This document shows, piece by piece, positions 30,070 to 39,301 of a stretch of 64,000 bases of DNA (its first letter is position 1; every line of letters starts with the position of its first letter). The position numbers were made by a program, and so were the translations under genes. The DNA comes from Pseudomonas parasichuanensis. GTDB taxonomy: Bacteria > Pseudomonadota > Gammaproteobacteria > Pseudomonadales > Pseudomonadaceae. The notes below the pieces were generated by a model. That model had not been told where the DNA came from and searched no databases. It saw only the letters and a list, made by a program, of their open reading frames with translations. Where the stretch lies: positions 1-64,000 of the forward strand of contig NZ_BQHO01000022.1 of the NCBI RefSeq assembly GCF_021601385.1, given 5' to 3'.

Positions 30070-31395
30070 TCAGTGGAACTGCTCTTCCTCGGTCGAGCCG
30101 GTCAGTGCGGTCACCGACGAAGCGCCACCCTGGATCACGGTGGTCATGTCGTCGAAGTAGCCAGTACCCACTTCCTGCTGGTGCGCCACGAAGGTGTAGC
30201 CTTTGCTGGCGTCGGCGAATTCCTGCTCCTGCAGCTTCACGTAGGCGGTCATGTCGTTGCGGGCGTAGTCGTGCGCCAGGTTGAACATGCCGTGCCACAT
30301 GTTGTGGATGCCGGCCAGGGTGATGAACTGGTGCTTGTAGCCCATGGCCGACAGTTCGCGCTGGAACTTGGCAATGGTGGCGTCGTCCAGGTTCTTCTTC
30401 CAGTTGAAGGAAGGCGAGCAGTTGTACGACAGCAGCTGGTCCGGGTATTCCTTCTTGATCGCTTCGGCGAAGCGACGGGCTTCGTCCAGGTCCGGCTTGG
30501 CGGTTTCGCACCAGATCAGGTCGGCATACGGCGCGTAGGCCAGGCCGCGGGAGATGGCCTGGTCGAGGCCGGCGCGAACTTTGTAGAAGCCTTCACGGGT
30601 ACGGTCGCCGATCACGAACGGCTGGTCGTACGGGTCGCAGTCGCTGGTCAGCAGGTCGGCGGCGTTGGCGTCGGTACGGGCCAGGATGATGGTCGGTACA
30701 CCGGCAACGTCGGCGGCCAGGCGGGCAGCCACCAGCTTCTGTACGGCTTCCTGGGTCGGTACCAGTACCTTGCCACCCATGTGGCCGCATTTTTTCACCG
30801 AGGCCAGCTGGTCTTCGAAGTGCACGCCGGCGGCGCCCGCTTCGATCATGTTCTTCATCAGCTCGTAGGCGTTCAGTACGCCGCCGAAACCGGCTTCGGC
30901 GTCAGCTACGATCGGGGCGAAGTAGTCGATGTAGCCTTCGTCGCCTGGGTTCTTGCCGGCTTTCCACTGGATCTGGTCGGCGCGACGGAACGAGTTGTTG
31001 ATGCGCTTGACCACGGTCGGTACCGAGTCGACCGGGTACAGCGATTGGTCGGGGTACATCGATTCGGCCGAGTTGTTGTCGGCGGCAACCTGCCAGCCGG
31101 ACAGGTAGATGGCCTGGATGCCGGCCTTGACCTGCTGCACTGCCTGGCCGCCGGTCAGGGCGCCCATGCAGTTGACGAAATCTTTTTCTGGGCGGAAGGA
31201 CGGGTGGGCACCCTGGGTGACCAGCTTCCACAGTTTTTCTGCGCCCTGGCGAGCCAGGGTGTGCTCCGGTTGCAGCGAGCCACGCAGGCGAACGACATCA
31301 GCGGCGGTGTAGGTACGGGTCACGCCTTTCCAGCGCGGGTTTTCGGCCCAGTCTTTCTCGAGGGCTGCAATTTGCTGTTCGCGTGTCAGTGCCAT
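30070..31395 (-). CDS. aceA: Isocitrate lyase
   Basis: 441 residues from the ATG of MALTREQQI; the upstream extension of the frame is not supported. [17 protein letters not shown] contains the active-site cysteine loop, with [14 protein letters not shown] and [12 protein letters not shown] further on, all diagnostic of class I isocitrate lyase. It cleaves isocitrate to glyoxylate and succinate, the first step of the glyoxylate shunt used on acetate and fatty acids. No glcB or aceK is in the window. A 500-bp upstream region holds a perfect -35 box and a TGTAGT/ACTACA dyad. Confidence 0.97.
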   Translation of the reverse strand: MALTREQQIAALEKDWAENPRWKGVTRTYTAADVVRLRGSLQPEHTLARQGAEKLWKLVTQGAHPSFRPEKDFVNCMGALTGGQAVQQVKAGIQAIYLSGWQVAADNNSAESMYPDQSLYPVDSVPTVVKRINNSFRRADQIQWKAGKNPGDEGYIDYFAPIVADAEAGFGGVLNAYELMKNMIEAGAAGVHFEDQLASVKKCGHMGGKVLVPTQEAVQKLVAARLAADVAGVPTIILARTDANAADLLTSDCDPYDQPFVIGDRTREGFYKVRAGLDQAISRGLAYAPYADLIWCETAKPDLDEARRFAEAIKKEYPDQLLSYNCSPSFNWKKNLDDATIAKFQRELSAMGYKHQFITLAGIHNMWHGMFNLAHDYARNDMTAYVKLQEQEFADASKGYTFVAHQQEVGTGYFDDMTTVIQGGASSVTALTGSTEEEQFH

Positions 31396-31767
31396 GGAAA
31401 TAAACCTCGTCGCATCGATCTTGAGTGTAATTGTGCTGATGCTCGACAAACGCGGGTCAGAGGGCCGGGCGGCTGTCCTGTCCGGGGGAGTGCGGCGGCG
31501 AACGCAAAAGGCTCGAAGGGGGGGAAGGGTGTGCAGGCCGGGCGAAGGCGTGCGCTGCAGGTTGGCTCGTGGATGCCGTGCTGCGGTGCAATGCGATTGC
31601 TGGTGACTGCGGTGATGCGCTTCCGTCCCTCGGGACAACTTCTTCGTTGCAGTCGCAATCCCGTCGAACCGCCTTGTGGGCCGTATGGACACGAAGCGCC
31701 TGCGCAGGTGGTGTGCAGGGCGCTCCGAAGACCCTTGCCAGGGCCTCTGATTAGCGGGAGCGAGGCC

Positions 31768-31797
31768 ATCATGCCTTTGCCAAAAAGTGCCTGTCAA
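31768..31797 (-). promoter_or_regulatory. Candidate aceA promoter with a 370-nt leader
   Basis: On the minus strand a perfect TTGACA (plus 31792-31797) is followed after 18 bp by CATGAT (plus 31768-31773). This would give a long leader before aceA. The rest of the 31396-31767 gap holds no convincing gene. Confidence 0.45.
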
Positions 31798-31803
31798 CGA
31801 TTT

Positions 31804-31829
31804 TGTAGTGCTTTTTTCTGGTTACTACA
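31804..31829. promoter_or_regulatory. TGTAGT-N14-ACTACA dyad, RccR-like operator
   Basis: Perfect 6-bp inverted half-sites TGTAGT (31804-31809) and ACTACA (31824-31829) lie immediately upstream of the candidate aceA -35. The half-sites match what I recall of the operator of RccR, an RpiR-family regulator of pyruvate and glyoxylate-shunt genes in Pseudomonas. The exact spacing preference should be verified. Confidence 0.6.
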
Positions 31830-31896
31830 TCTTTGGTCTAATGCGACTTGCTGGTCAGTTTCAAGGCCTTTGGTCGAGGCCTTGAATTGCCTGGGA

Positions 31897-32631
31897 TCAG
31901 TCAAGAAGGTCGACTTTGACACGCAAAGTCATATTTTCCCCGCGCTGGGTGCTGTAGCTGAGGCTTGACGCACTGCGCTCGGCCTGGCTGTCCTGGTTGT
32001 AGCCCGCCAGGGTGATCCACTCGCCCAGCCTGCCGGTGATCGTCGTGTCGGTACTTTGCACTTTCACTACATCGGCACGTTCCTGGCTGACTCGGTCATT
32101 ATTGGTGCTGATTTGCAGGCGTACGGTGTCACCGGTCAGGCGTGGGGTGACGTAGAAACCCTGGGTGACATTGCGGTATTGGGTGTCGCTCTGGATGCGC
32201 CCGTAGCCGTCGGTGGAGGTGCTGGTGATGGGGATGCTCTGGCCCACCTGGATCAACGCCGGTTGCCCTTCGCTGGCCTGGATCTGTTGCAGGCCACCCT
32301 CGCGGTTGGTGGTGCCGTAGTGGATCACCCGGGCATTGCCACGGTTGTCCTGGAAGTTGCTGTCGGTGTTGTCGACGCTGATCAGCAGGCGCTTGGGCGC
32401 GGTGTCCAGTTGTTGCAGCAGGGTGCGCAGGTCGTCGATGCGTTCCTGGCTGGCATTGACGATCAGCTTGTCCTCGAAGGTGCTGACGCTGCCGTCCTTG
32501 CCCAGAAACGACTGGGCGGCGGGCAGCAGCTCGGCGCTGCTGCGGTGTTGCAGGGGGATGACCTCGGTGGCGGCCTGGGCGGTGAGGCTGGCGGCCAGCA
32601 GCAGCGAGGCGAGGAGGGGGCGTAGCGGCAT
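31897..32631 (-). CDS. Orphan secretin-like periplasmic protein
   Basis: 244 residues from the ATG at 32631 (GGAG nine bases upstream); an ATG at 32637 is too close to it. A signal peptide (about residues 1-20, LTAQAATEV) is followed by a secretin N1-like domain: IPLQHRSSAELLPAAQSFLG, then LIVNASQERIDDLRTLLQQLD. The second half (QVGQSIPITS, QGFYVTPRLTGDTVRLQIS) resembles the start of a secretin beta domain but is too short to make a pore. No type II or III secretion or pilus genes are nearby. Its role is unknown; it may be a truncated or repurposed secretin. Confidence 0.7.
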   Translation of the reverse strand: MPLRPLLASLLLAASLTAQAATEVIPLQHRSSAELLPAAQSFLGKDGSVSTFEDKLIVNASQERIDDLRTLLQQLDTAPKRLLISVDNTDSNFQDNRGNARVIHYGTTNREGGLQQIQASEGQPALIQVGQSIPITSTSTDGYGRIQSDTQYRNVTQGFYVTPRLTGDTVRLQISTNNDRVSQERADVVKVQSTDTTITGRLGEWITLAGYNQDSQAERSASSLSYSTQRGENMTLRVKVDLLD

Positions 32632-32794
32632 GTCCATGATCTCCGCGGGTGGAGTGAACATGATGGCAAATTTGTCGGCATCTTGCCGGGTGTGGATCAC
32701 ACGGCCGTGAATGAATGCGTGGTGGCCGCTGCAAGGCAAATTCCGTAACATCGCGGCCCTCGATTTCAGCCATGCCTGCGAAGATCACGCAGAT

Positions 32795-32885
32795 CCTGTG
32801 GGAGCGGGCTTGCCCGCGAAGGCGTCGGCCAGGGCGACACTGCTGCCGGTTCGGACGCATTCGCGGGCAAGCCCGCTCCCACAGG
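32795..32885. repeat. REP inverted pair (GCGGGCTTGCCCGC type)
   Basis: CCTGTGGGAGCGGGCTTGCC and its complement in opposite orientation between the divergent secretin-like and SulP genes. It occupies much of their 290-bp intergenic region and must lie within or next to their promoters. Confidence 0.85.
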
Positions 32886-32921
32886 GCCTGGGTTGCCTGC
32901 GCATCCTGTCATAGGACCCCC

Positions 32922-34364
32922 ATGAAACCCGCTCGCCTACGCGCCGACCTGCTCGCCGGCCTCACCACCTCGTTCGCCCTGGTGCCCGAGTGCATCGCTT
33001 TTGCCCTGGTGGCCCACCTCAACCCGCTGATGGGCCTGTACGGCGCGTTCATCATCTGCACCCTGACCGCGCTGTTCGGTGGTCGCCCGGGGATGATCTC
33101 CGGTGCCGCCGGCTCGATGGCGGTGGTGATCGTCGCCCTGGTGGTGCAGCACGGCGCCCAATACCTGCTGGCCACGGTGCTGCTGGGCGGGGTGGTGATG
33201 ATCCTGTTTGGCGTGCTGCGCCTGGGCAAGCTGGTGCGCCTGGTGCCGTACCCGGTGATGCTCGGCTTCGTCAACGGCCTGGCCATCGTCATTGCCCTGG
33301 CCCAGCTGGAGCATTTCAAAGAGGGCGAACGCTGGCTCAGTGGCACGCCGCTGTACCTGATGATCGGCCTGGTGGCCCTGACCATGCTGGTGGTCTACGT
33401 ACTGCCCAGGCTGACCCGTGCAGTGCCGCCGGCGCTGGTGGCGATCCTCGGCGTCGGCCTGCTGGTGTACCTGCTCGGCCTGCCCACCCGCACCCTCGGC
33501 GACATGGCGCACATCGCCGGTGGCCTGCCGCAACTGGCCCTGCCGGACGTGCCGTGGAACCTCGAGACGCTGAAGATCATCGCGCCCTATGCGCTGCTGA
33601 TGGCCATGGTCGGCCTGCTGGAAACCCTGCTCACCCTCAACCTCACCGACGAAGTCACCGAGAGCCGTGGCTATCCGGACCGCGAGTGCGTGGCCTTGGG
33701 CGCTGCCAACATGGTCTCGGGCCTGTGCGGCGGCATGGGCGGCTGCGCGATGATCGGCCAGACCGTGATCAACCTCAGCTCCAACGGCCGTGGGCGGCTG
33801 TCGGGGGTGGTGGCCGGGGTGATGATCCTGCTGTTCGTGTTGTTCCTGTCGCCGCTGATCGAACGTATTCCGCTGGCGGCGCTGGTCGGGGTGATGTTCG
33901 TGGTGGCCCAGCAGACCTTCGCCTGGGCCTCGTTGCGGGTGCTGCGCAAGGTGCCGTTGAGCGATGTGCTGGCGATCATTGCGGTGACGGTGGTGACGGT
34001 ATTTACCGACCTGGCCATGGCGGTGATGTTCGGCATTGTCATCGCCGCGATCAACTTCGCCTGGCAGCATGCCCGTGAACTGTACGCCGACAGCCATGTG
34101 GATGCAGCGGGCGACAAGCATTACCAGGTGCACGGCACGCTGTTCTTTGCCTCGACCACACCGTTTTTGAACCAGTTCGACCCGGTCGGTGATCCGGCCC
34201 AGGTGACCCTGGATTGCCAGCATTTGAGCTTTGTCGATTATTCGGCGATCGCGGCGTTGAAGACCTTGCGCGAGCGCTATGCCAAGGCGGGGAAGCAGTT
34301 GCGGGTGGTGCATCTTTCCGAGCGCTGCAAGAAGCTGTTGAAGCGGGCAGGGGAGCAGCATTGA
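32922..34364 (+). CDS. SulP family anion transporter with STAS domain
   Basis: 480 residues from the ATG of MKPARLRADLL. The frame upstream crosses a REP pair and is rejected. About twelve membrane segments include GLTTSFALVPECIAFALVAH and NMVSGLCGGMGGCAMIGQTV, typical of SulP carriers. A C-terminal STAS domain (about residues 385-480, LDCQHLSFVDYSAIAALKTL) probably regulates transport. Candidate substrates are sulfate or bicarbonate; no carbonic anhydrase or cys gene is adjacent. A REP pair follows the stop. Confidence 0.9.
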   Translation: MKPARLRADLLAGLTTSFALVPECIAFALVAHLNPLMGLYGAFIICTLTALFGGRPGMISGAAGSMAVVIVALVVQHGAQYLLATVLLGGVVMILFGVLRLGKLVRLVPYPVMLGFVNGLAIVIALAQLEHFKEGERWLSGTPLYLMIGLVALTMLVVYVLPRLTRAVPPALVAILGVGLLVYLLGLPTRTLGDMAHIAGGLPQLALPDVPWNLETLKIIAPYALLMAMVGLLETLLTLNLTDEVTESRGYPDRECVALGAANMVSGLCGGMGGCAMIGQTVINLSSNGRGRLSGVVAGVMILLFVLFLSPLIERIPLAALVGVMFVVAQQTFAWASLRVLRKVPLSDVLAIIAVTVVTVFTDLAMAVMFGIVIAAINFAWQHARELYADSHVDAAGDKHYQVHGTLFFASTTPFLNQFDPVGDPAQVTLDCQHLSFVDYSAIAALKTLRERYAKAGKQLRVVHLSERCKKLLKRAGEQH

Positions 34365-34384
34365 AGGCAATGGTCGCCTGCACC

Positions 34385-34478
34385 GGCCCTATCGCCGGCA
34401 AGCCGGCTCCCACAGGATTGTCACTGCACTCAAGAACTGTGCAGTACCTGTGGGAGCCGGCTTGCCGGCGATAGGGCC
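34385..34478. repeat. REP inverted pair (GCCGGCTTGCCGGCGATAGGGCC type)
   Basis: GGCCCTATCGCCGGCAAGCC and its complement with CCTGTGGGAGCCGG ends form a near-perfect long inverted repeat around about 30 bp. It lies between the convergent SulP and fusB genes and could act as a bidirectional terminator. Confidence 0.85.
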
Positions 34479-34494
34479 GTTATAGGAGAAAGGC

Positions 34495-36606
34495 TTACTC
34501 CCCGCGGTTCTTCTTCACGATGGTGTCGGCAATGCTCGCCGGGGCCTCGGCATAGCGGGTGAACTCCATCGAGAAGCTGGCCCGCCCCTGGGTCATCGAG
34601 CGCATCGAGGTGGCGTAGCCGAACATCTCGCCCAACGGCACCTCGGCGCGGATCACCTTGCCGGCCGGGGTCTCGTCGCCATCCTGGATCATCCCCCGGC
34701 GGCGGCTCAGGTCGCCGAGGATGTCGCCCTGGTATTCATCCGGCGTCACCACTTCGACCTTCATCACCGGCTCCAGCAGCACTGCGCCGCCTTTCTGCGA
34801 CAGCTGCTTGGTGGCCATCGATGCCGCGATCTTGTAGGCCATCTCGTTGGAGTCGACGTCGTGGTACGAGCCGTCGAACACTGCGGCTTTGAGGTTGATC
34901 AGCGGGTAGCCGGCCAGCACGCCGTTCTTCATCTGCTCCTCGATGCCTTTCTGGATCGCCGGGATGTACTCGCGGGGCACCACGCCACCGACAATCTCGT
35001 TGACGAATTCCAGCCCCTCCTTGCCCTCGTCACCCGGGGCGAAGCGGATCCAGCAATGGCCGTACTGGCCACGGCCACCGGACTGGCGCACGAAACGGCC
35101 TTCGATCTCGCAGGTGTTGCGGATCTTCTCGCGGTAGGCCACCTGCGGCTTGCCGATGTTGGCCTCGACGTTGAACTCGCGGCGCATCCTGTCGATGATG
35201 ATGTCCAGGTGCAGCTCGCCCATGCCGGAGATGATGGTCTGCCCGGTTTCCTCATCGGTCTTGACCCGAAACGACGGGTCTTCCTGGGCCAGCTTGCTGA
35301 GGGCGATGCCCATTTTCTCCTGGTCGCCCTTGGTCTTGGGTTCGACCGCCTGAGAGATCACCGGGTCAGGGAAGTCCATGCGTTCGAGGATGATCGGCTT
35401 GTCCATGTCGCACAGGGTGTCGCCGGTGGTCACGTCCTTCATGCCGATCAGTGCGGCGATGTCGCCGGCGCACACGTCCTTGATTTCGGCGCGCTGGTTG
35501 GCGTGCATCTGCACCATGCGGCCGATGCGTTCCTTCTTGCCCTTGACTGAATTGAGCACTGCATTGCCCGAGCTGAGCACACCCGAATACACCCGGGCGA
35601 AGGTCAGGGTGCCGACGAACGGGTCGGTGGCGATCTTGAAGGCCAGGGCCGAGAACGGTTCCTTGTCGTCGGCGTGGCGTTCCAGGTGTTTCTCTTCATC
35701 GTCCGGGTCGGTGCCCTTGATCGCCGGGATTTCGGACGGGGCGGGCAGGTAGTCGATCACCGCGTCGAGCATCAGCGGCACGCCCTTGTTCTTGAACGAC
35801 GAGCCGAGGATGGTCGGGACGATTTCGTTGGCGATGGTGCGCTGGCGCAGGGCCGCCTTGATCTCCTCGACGGTCAGCTCCTCGCCTTCGAGGAACTTCA
35901 TGGTCAGTTCGTCATTGGCTTCGGCGGCCGCTTCGATCATGTGCGCACGCCATTCGTCCGCCAGTGCCTGCAGTTCGGCGGGGATCTCTTCTTCGCGGTA
36001 ACTGGTGCCGTGGTCGGCGTCGTTCCAGTAGATGGCCTTCATCTTCACCAGGTCGATCTGGCCGATGAAGTTCTCCTCGCTGCCGATGGCCAGCTGGATC
36101 GGCACAGGGTGGTGGCCCAAACGCTGGTCGATCTGCTTCACCACCCGCAGAAAGTCCGCGCCCTGGCGGTCCATCTTGTTGATATAGGCCAGGCGCGGTA
36201 CGTGGTACTTGTTGGCCTGGCGCCAGACGGTCTCTGACTGCGGCTCTACGCCATCGGCACCGCTGAACACCACCACCGCGCCATCGAGCACGCGCAACGA
36301 GCGCTCCACCTCGATGGTGAAGTCGACGTGGCCGGGGGTGTCGATGATGTTGAAGCGGTACTTGTGCGCGAACTGCTTGGTCGAGCCTTGCCAGAACGCG
36401 GTGGTGGCTGCGGAGGTAATGGTGATGCCGCGCTCCTGCTCCTGGGCCATCCAGTCCATGGTCGCGGCGCCGTCGTGCACCTCACCCATCTTGTGGTTGA
36501 CCCCGGTGTAGAACAGGATCCGCTCGGTGGTGGTGGTCTTGCCGGCATCGACGTGGGCGACGATGCCGATATTGCGGTACAGCTCGATGGGGGTCGTGCG
36601 GGCCAT
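34495..36606 (-). CDS. fusB: Elongation factor G, second paralogue
   Basis: 703 residues, full-length EF-G. G motifs are [35 protein letters not shown] and [10 protein letters not shown]. Domain IV has the expected [11 protein letters not shown] and the C-terminal domain [13 protein letters not shown]. The primary fusA belongs to the str operon, so this stand-alone copy is the second EF-G common in Pseudomonas. Family role: GTP-driven translocation or ribosome recycling. Start: AGGTGA six bases before the ATG. It seems monocistronic. Confidence 0.93.
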   Translation of the reverse strand: MARTTPIELYRNIGIVAHVDAGKTTTTERILFYTGVNHKMGEVHDGAATMDWMAQEQERGITITSAATTAFWQGSTKQFAHKYRFNIIDTPGHVDFTIEVERSLRVLDGAVVVFSGADGVEPQSETVWRQANKYHVPRLAYINKMDRQGADFLRVVKQIDQRLGHHPVPIQLAIGSEENFIGQIDLVKMKAIYWNDADHGTSYREEEIPAELQALADEWRAHMIEAAAEANDELTMKFLEGEELTVEEIKAALRQRTIANEIVPTILGSSFKNKGVPLMLDAVIDYLPAPSEIPAIKGTDPDDEEKHLERHADDKEPFSALAFKIATDPFVGTLTFARVYSGVLSSGNAVLNSVKGKKERIGRMVQMHANQRAEIKDVCAGDIAALIGMKDVTTGDTLCDMDKPIILERMDFPDPVISQAVEPKTKGDQEKMGIALSKLAQEDPSFRVKTDEETGQTIISGMGELHLDIIIDRMRREFNVEANIGKPQVAYREKIRNTCEIEGRFVRQSGGRGQYGHCWIRFAPGDEGKEGLEFVNEIVGGVVPREYIPAIQKGIEEQMKNGVLAGYPLINLKAAVFDGSYHDVDSNEMAYKIAASMATKQLSQKGGAVLLEPVMKVEVVTPDEYQGDILGDLSRRRGMIQDGDETPAGKVIRAEVPLGEMFGYATSMRSMTQGRASFSMEFTRYAEAPASIADTIVKKNRGE

Positions 36607-36674
36607 GGCGGGTCACCTGCGGGTGAGGGTACTCCCAACTTAGCAGAGCGGGAGAATCCTGCCGTGGCAGGCCG

Positions 36675-37103
36675 TCAGTCGGCGAGCACTTGCAACTGCC
36701 ACTGGCCGTCGACTTCCCGGGCCAGGCCGCTGGCCGGCAGCAGGGCCAGCAGGCGGGCGTGCAGGCTGGCGTCGGTGAATGACTTGAGGGTAGTCATGTC
36801 CAGCGCGCCGACGGTGACCAGGTCGTTCTTGGTGTAGGACAGCCAGGCCTTCTTCAGCACCAACAGCACGTCACTGCCGGCGGTATTGGCGAAGCGGCGA
36901 TTCAGCGTGCGGCCTTCCAGTTCGAAGGTGTGGCGGTGGCTGTAGCTGCTTTCGTCGCCGTTGCCCTCGACGCAGCGATGGCAGCGGCAGGCGCCGTCGG
37001 CGAAGGCGTTGCGCAGGTAGCTGTTGAAGTCCACGACGGGCTTGAGGGTCAGGCGTTTGTCGACCTCGAACAGGTCGGCGATCAGGGGTTGTTCGGCGCT
37101 CAC
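36675..37103 (-). CDS. Conserved hypothetical protein with CxCHxC motif
   Basis: 142 residues from a GTG start that has GAGGA seven bases upstream. GACRCHRCVEGNGDESSYSH contains a CxCHxC cluster followed by histidines, suggesting zinc binding. The rest is mixed alpha/beta without membrane segments. It lies 68 bp upstream of fusB on the same strand. I do not recognise the family, and no function is proposed. Confidence 0.65.
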   Translation of the reverse strand: MSAEQPLIADLFEVDKRLTLKPVVDFNSYLRNAFADGACRCHRCVEGNGDESSYSHRHTFELEGRTLNRRFANTAGSDVLLVLKKAWLSYTKNDLVTVGALDMTTLKSFTDASLHARLLALLPASGLAREVDGQWQLQVLAD

Positions 37104-37192
37104 GGGCGATCCTCGTAGATGTGTGGCGGTATTTGGCGGGCACCCTAACAGATCCTGCCGTTGGGCTGGTGTATTTGCGCCTCAGTGGCGGC

Positions 37193-37387
37193 TCAATGAA
37201 GGGTGATCCAGATAGGGTCGTTGGCGGCGGCTCGGCGAAAACCGGCGTACCGCAGTCTTGGCAGGGGGCACTGGCAGGCACAGCCAGCGATGGGTGGTGC
37301 CTCGCTTTTGGCAGGCTCAGGGCGCAAATCATCGCTACCGAGTGTGTCGAACTCGGTGAGCGTAGTAGTCGAGGGCGGTTTCTTCAT
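37193..37387 (-). CDS. Possible small hypothetical protein (64 residues)
   Basis: ATG at 37387 is preceded by AAGGAG nine bases upstream, a good ribosome binding site for an otherwise unremarkable frame. The product has a hydrophilic, Pro-rich N-terminus and a cysteine cluster (GCACQCPLPRLRYAGF) with no recognised family. It is the only candidate gene in the 468-bp stretch 37104-37571, which shows nothing else clear. It could be chance. Confidence 0.3.
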   Translation of the reverse strand: MKKPPSTTTLTEFDTLGSDDLRPEPAKSEAPPIAGCACQCPLPRLRYAGFRRAAANDPIWITLH

Positions 37388-37571
37388 TGGGCGATGCTCC
37401 TTAGCGGGGAGCCTGACTGTGCGCTGTGCTGGCGCTGGTCACCATAAGGAAAACCATCCTGGTGTTCGCCGCGAGCCGGCTCAGGATTCGCTCGCCTCGG
37501 CTGCGCAGCTGGCGTACGCTTGCAGCCCCTTGCGCCTTGGCGCTGACCCTTTTTGAATGAGGTAATACTGC

Positions 37572-37874
37572 TTGAGCACCAAGTACCCCTACATCGCCAC
37601 CGTGACCGTCAGCGCCGAAGACCGTGGGGGCGACACCGAGGCCTCGGAGAACACCAACATGCGCGTGGGCCTTGAGGCGGTAACCGAGGTGCTGAAGAAA
37701 GTGCATTTCGTCGGCACGCTCGCGGCCCCCGAAAAAGGCGCCACGCACATCTGCGTCACCCTGGAGAACGGCCTGAGCTACTACGGCCTGATCGTCAACG
37801 GCCACGCCGAGCTCGAAGGCGGCTGGATCGCCTTCGAATGCGACATGCCTACCCCCGAAGAACTGGGTCTGTAA
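37572..37874 (+). CDS. Conserved hypothetical protein (100 residues, TTG start)
   Basis: TTG start at 37572 with GAGG about ten bases upstream. It is a small soluble protein with alternating beta/alpha character (YIATVTVSAEDRGGD, GLEAVTEVLKKVHFVGTL, ICVTLENGLSYYGLIV) and an acidic C-terminus (MPTPEELGL). No cysteines or membrane segments dominate. Family unknown to me. It is convergent with the aminotransferase gene, with only 3 bp between the ends. Confidence 0.65.
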   Translation: MSTKYPYIATVTVSAEDRGGDTEASENTNMRVGLEAVTEVLKKVHFVGTLAAPEKGATHICVTLENGLSYYGLIVNGHAELEGGWIAFECDMPTPEELGL

Positions 37875-37877
37875 CCC

Positions 37878-39128
37878 TTAGCCCAGTTCCGCCAGGCACT
37901 GCTCGAGGATATCCAGCCCTTCCTCGAGCACATGCGGCTCGATGGTCAGCGGTGCCAGCAGGCGGATGATGTGCCGCGCCTTGCCGCTGGGCATCAGCAG
38001 CAGCCCCTTGTTGCGCGCCGCTTCCAGCACCTTGGCCAGCACCGCGGGCGCCGGGCTGCCGTCGGCATTGACCAGTTCGATGCCGCGCATGGCGCCGGTG
38101 CCGGTCAGGCGCCCGAGCGAGGCGCACAAGCCTTTAGCTTTCCAGTGCGCATGGCGCGCGACGATGGCCTGTTCCTGGCGTTCGCCCCAGGTGGCGAGGT
38201 TGGCGTCGGTCATCTGCGCCAGGCTCGCCAGCGCCGCTGCGCAGGCGATCGGGTTGCCCGAGTAGGTGCCGCCCAAGCCGCCCTTGGGTAGCGCATCGAT
38301 GATTTCCCGCCGGCCGACCACCGCGCCCAGCGGCATGCCGCCGGCGATGCTCTTGGCCAGCAGCAGCAGGTCCGGTTCGATCCCAAGGCGCGGGAAGGCA
38401 AAGCGCTGCCCGGTGCGGCCGAAGCCCGACTGGATCTCGTCGATGATGATCAGGATCCTGTGCTCGTCGCAGAAACGCCGCAACGCTTGGGCGAACGCCG
38501 GGTCCAGGGCGAGGAAGCCGCCTTCGCCCTGCACCGGCTCGAAAATGAATGCCGCCACGTCCTCCACCGCCAGCTCAACGCTGAACAGCCGTTCCATGGC
38601 CTTGAGCGCCTGCTCGCAGGTCACCCCGGTGTCGGCACTGGGGTAGGGCAGGTGGTAGACCGGGCCGGGCAGTTCGCCCACGCGCTGCTTGTAGGGCGCG
38701 ACCTTGCCGTTGAGGTTGAGGGTTGCCAGGGTGCGGCCATGGAAGCCGCCGTCAAACGCAATGATGGCGCGCTTGCCGGTGGCGCCACGGGCTACCTTGA
38801 GGGCGTTTTCCGCAGCCTCCGCACCGCTGTTGGTGAGCATGCCCGCCAAGGGGTAGCCGACCGGCACGAACTGGCGCAGGCGCTCCATCAGCTCCAGGTA
38901 CGGGCCATGGGGGGCGGCGTTGAATGCATAGTGGGTCAAGCGCGTGGCCTGCAGCTGGATCGCCTCGACCACCGCCGGGTTGCAATGGCCCAGGTTGAGT
39001 ACGCCAATGCCGCCAACGAAGTCGATATAACGTTTGCCGGCGGTATCCCAGACTTCGGCATTGCGGCCATGGGAAAGTGTAATCGGGTGAACGATGGCGA
39101 TGGACTGGCTGATACTTTCCTGGTTCAT
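37878..39128 (-). CDS. gabT: Class III aminotransferase, GabT type (4-aminobutyrate/2-oxoglutarate)
   Basis: 416 residues from the ATG at 39128. AFDGGFHGRTLATLNL, IDEIQSGFGRTGQRFA and LLLLAKSIAGGMPLGAVVG (the PLP lysine is in LAKSIAGGMPL) define a class III PLP aminotransferase, and the overall sequence is closest to GabT. It should transaminate GABA to succinate semialdehyde. The neighbouring LysR gene and the GabP permease beyond it support this. No succinate semialdehyde dehydrogenase is adjacent. A LysR-type dyad lies 54-68 bp upstream of the start. Confidence 0.85.
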   Translation of the reverse strand: MNQESISQSIAIVHPITLSHGRNAEVWDTAGKRYIDFVGGIGVLNLGHCNPAVVEAIQLQATRLTHYAFNAAPHGPYLELMERLRQFVPVGYPLAGMLTNSGAEAAENALKVARGATGKRAIIAFDGGFHGRTLATLNLNGKVAPYKQRVGELPGPVYHLPYPSADTGVTCEQALKAMERLFSVELAVEDVAAFIFEPVQGEGGFLALDPAFAQALRRFCDEHRILIIIDEIQSGFGRTGQRFAFPRLGIEPDLLLLAKSIAGGMPLGAVVGRREIIDALPKGGLGGTYSGNPIACAAALASLAQMTDANLATWGERQEQAIVARHAHWKAKGLCASLGRLTGTGAMRGIELVNADGSPAPAVLAKVLEAARNKGLLLMPSGKARHIIRLLAPLTIEPHVLEEGLDILEQCLAELG

Positions 39129-39181
39129 GTGCACGCGGCCTGTTGTTCGAATTACTTACTATGCAAACGCGTCGGGGATAT

Positions 39182-39196
39182 ATTCCGCAAACGAAT
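39182..39196. promoter_or_regulatory. LysR-type dyad upstream of gabT
   Basis: ATTCCGCAAACGAAT is an ATTC-N7-GAAT dyad with the T-N11-A form of LysR operators. It matches the site at 40235-40249 at 12 of 15 bases, which suggests one regulator acts at both. Confidence 0.5.
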
Positions 39197-39256
39197 TATC
39201 GGATTGCGATCATTCCATGGATTCGTGATCTTGCTGAAGTTTGTGCTGCTGTTGCC

Positions 39257-39288
39257 GGCCTCTTCGCGGGCTTGCCCGCGAAGAGGCC
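39257..39288. repeat. Perfect 15-bp inverted repeat related to REP
   Basis: GGCCTCTTCGCGGGC and GCCCGCGAAGAGGCC are exact complements with a TT loop, 14 bp beyond the lysR stop. The core GCGGGCTTGCCCGC is that of the REP units at 29906 and 32795, but only a single unit is present. It could end lysR transcription. Confidence 0.75.
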
Positions 39289-39301
39289 ATGACAGGCAGC
39301 G

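Noticed and set aside
31396-31797. Longer N-terminus for isocitrate lyase using the open frame up to 31797
   Set aside because: Known isocitrate lyases start at MALTREQQI-like sequence; the extension is Arg/Thr-rich and covers the promoter region.
32715-32921. N-terminal extension of the SulP transporter
   Set aside because: The extension is REP sequence read through; the ATG at 32922 directly precedes the conserved first membrane segment.
34495-36606. fusB as the tetracycline-resistance protein type (TetM-like)
   Set aside because: Motifs and full length follow EF-G; nothing specific to ribosomal protection proteins was recognised.
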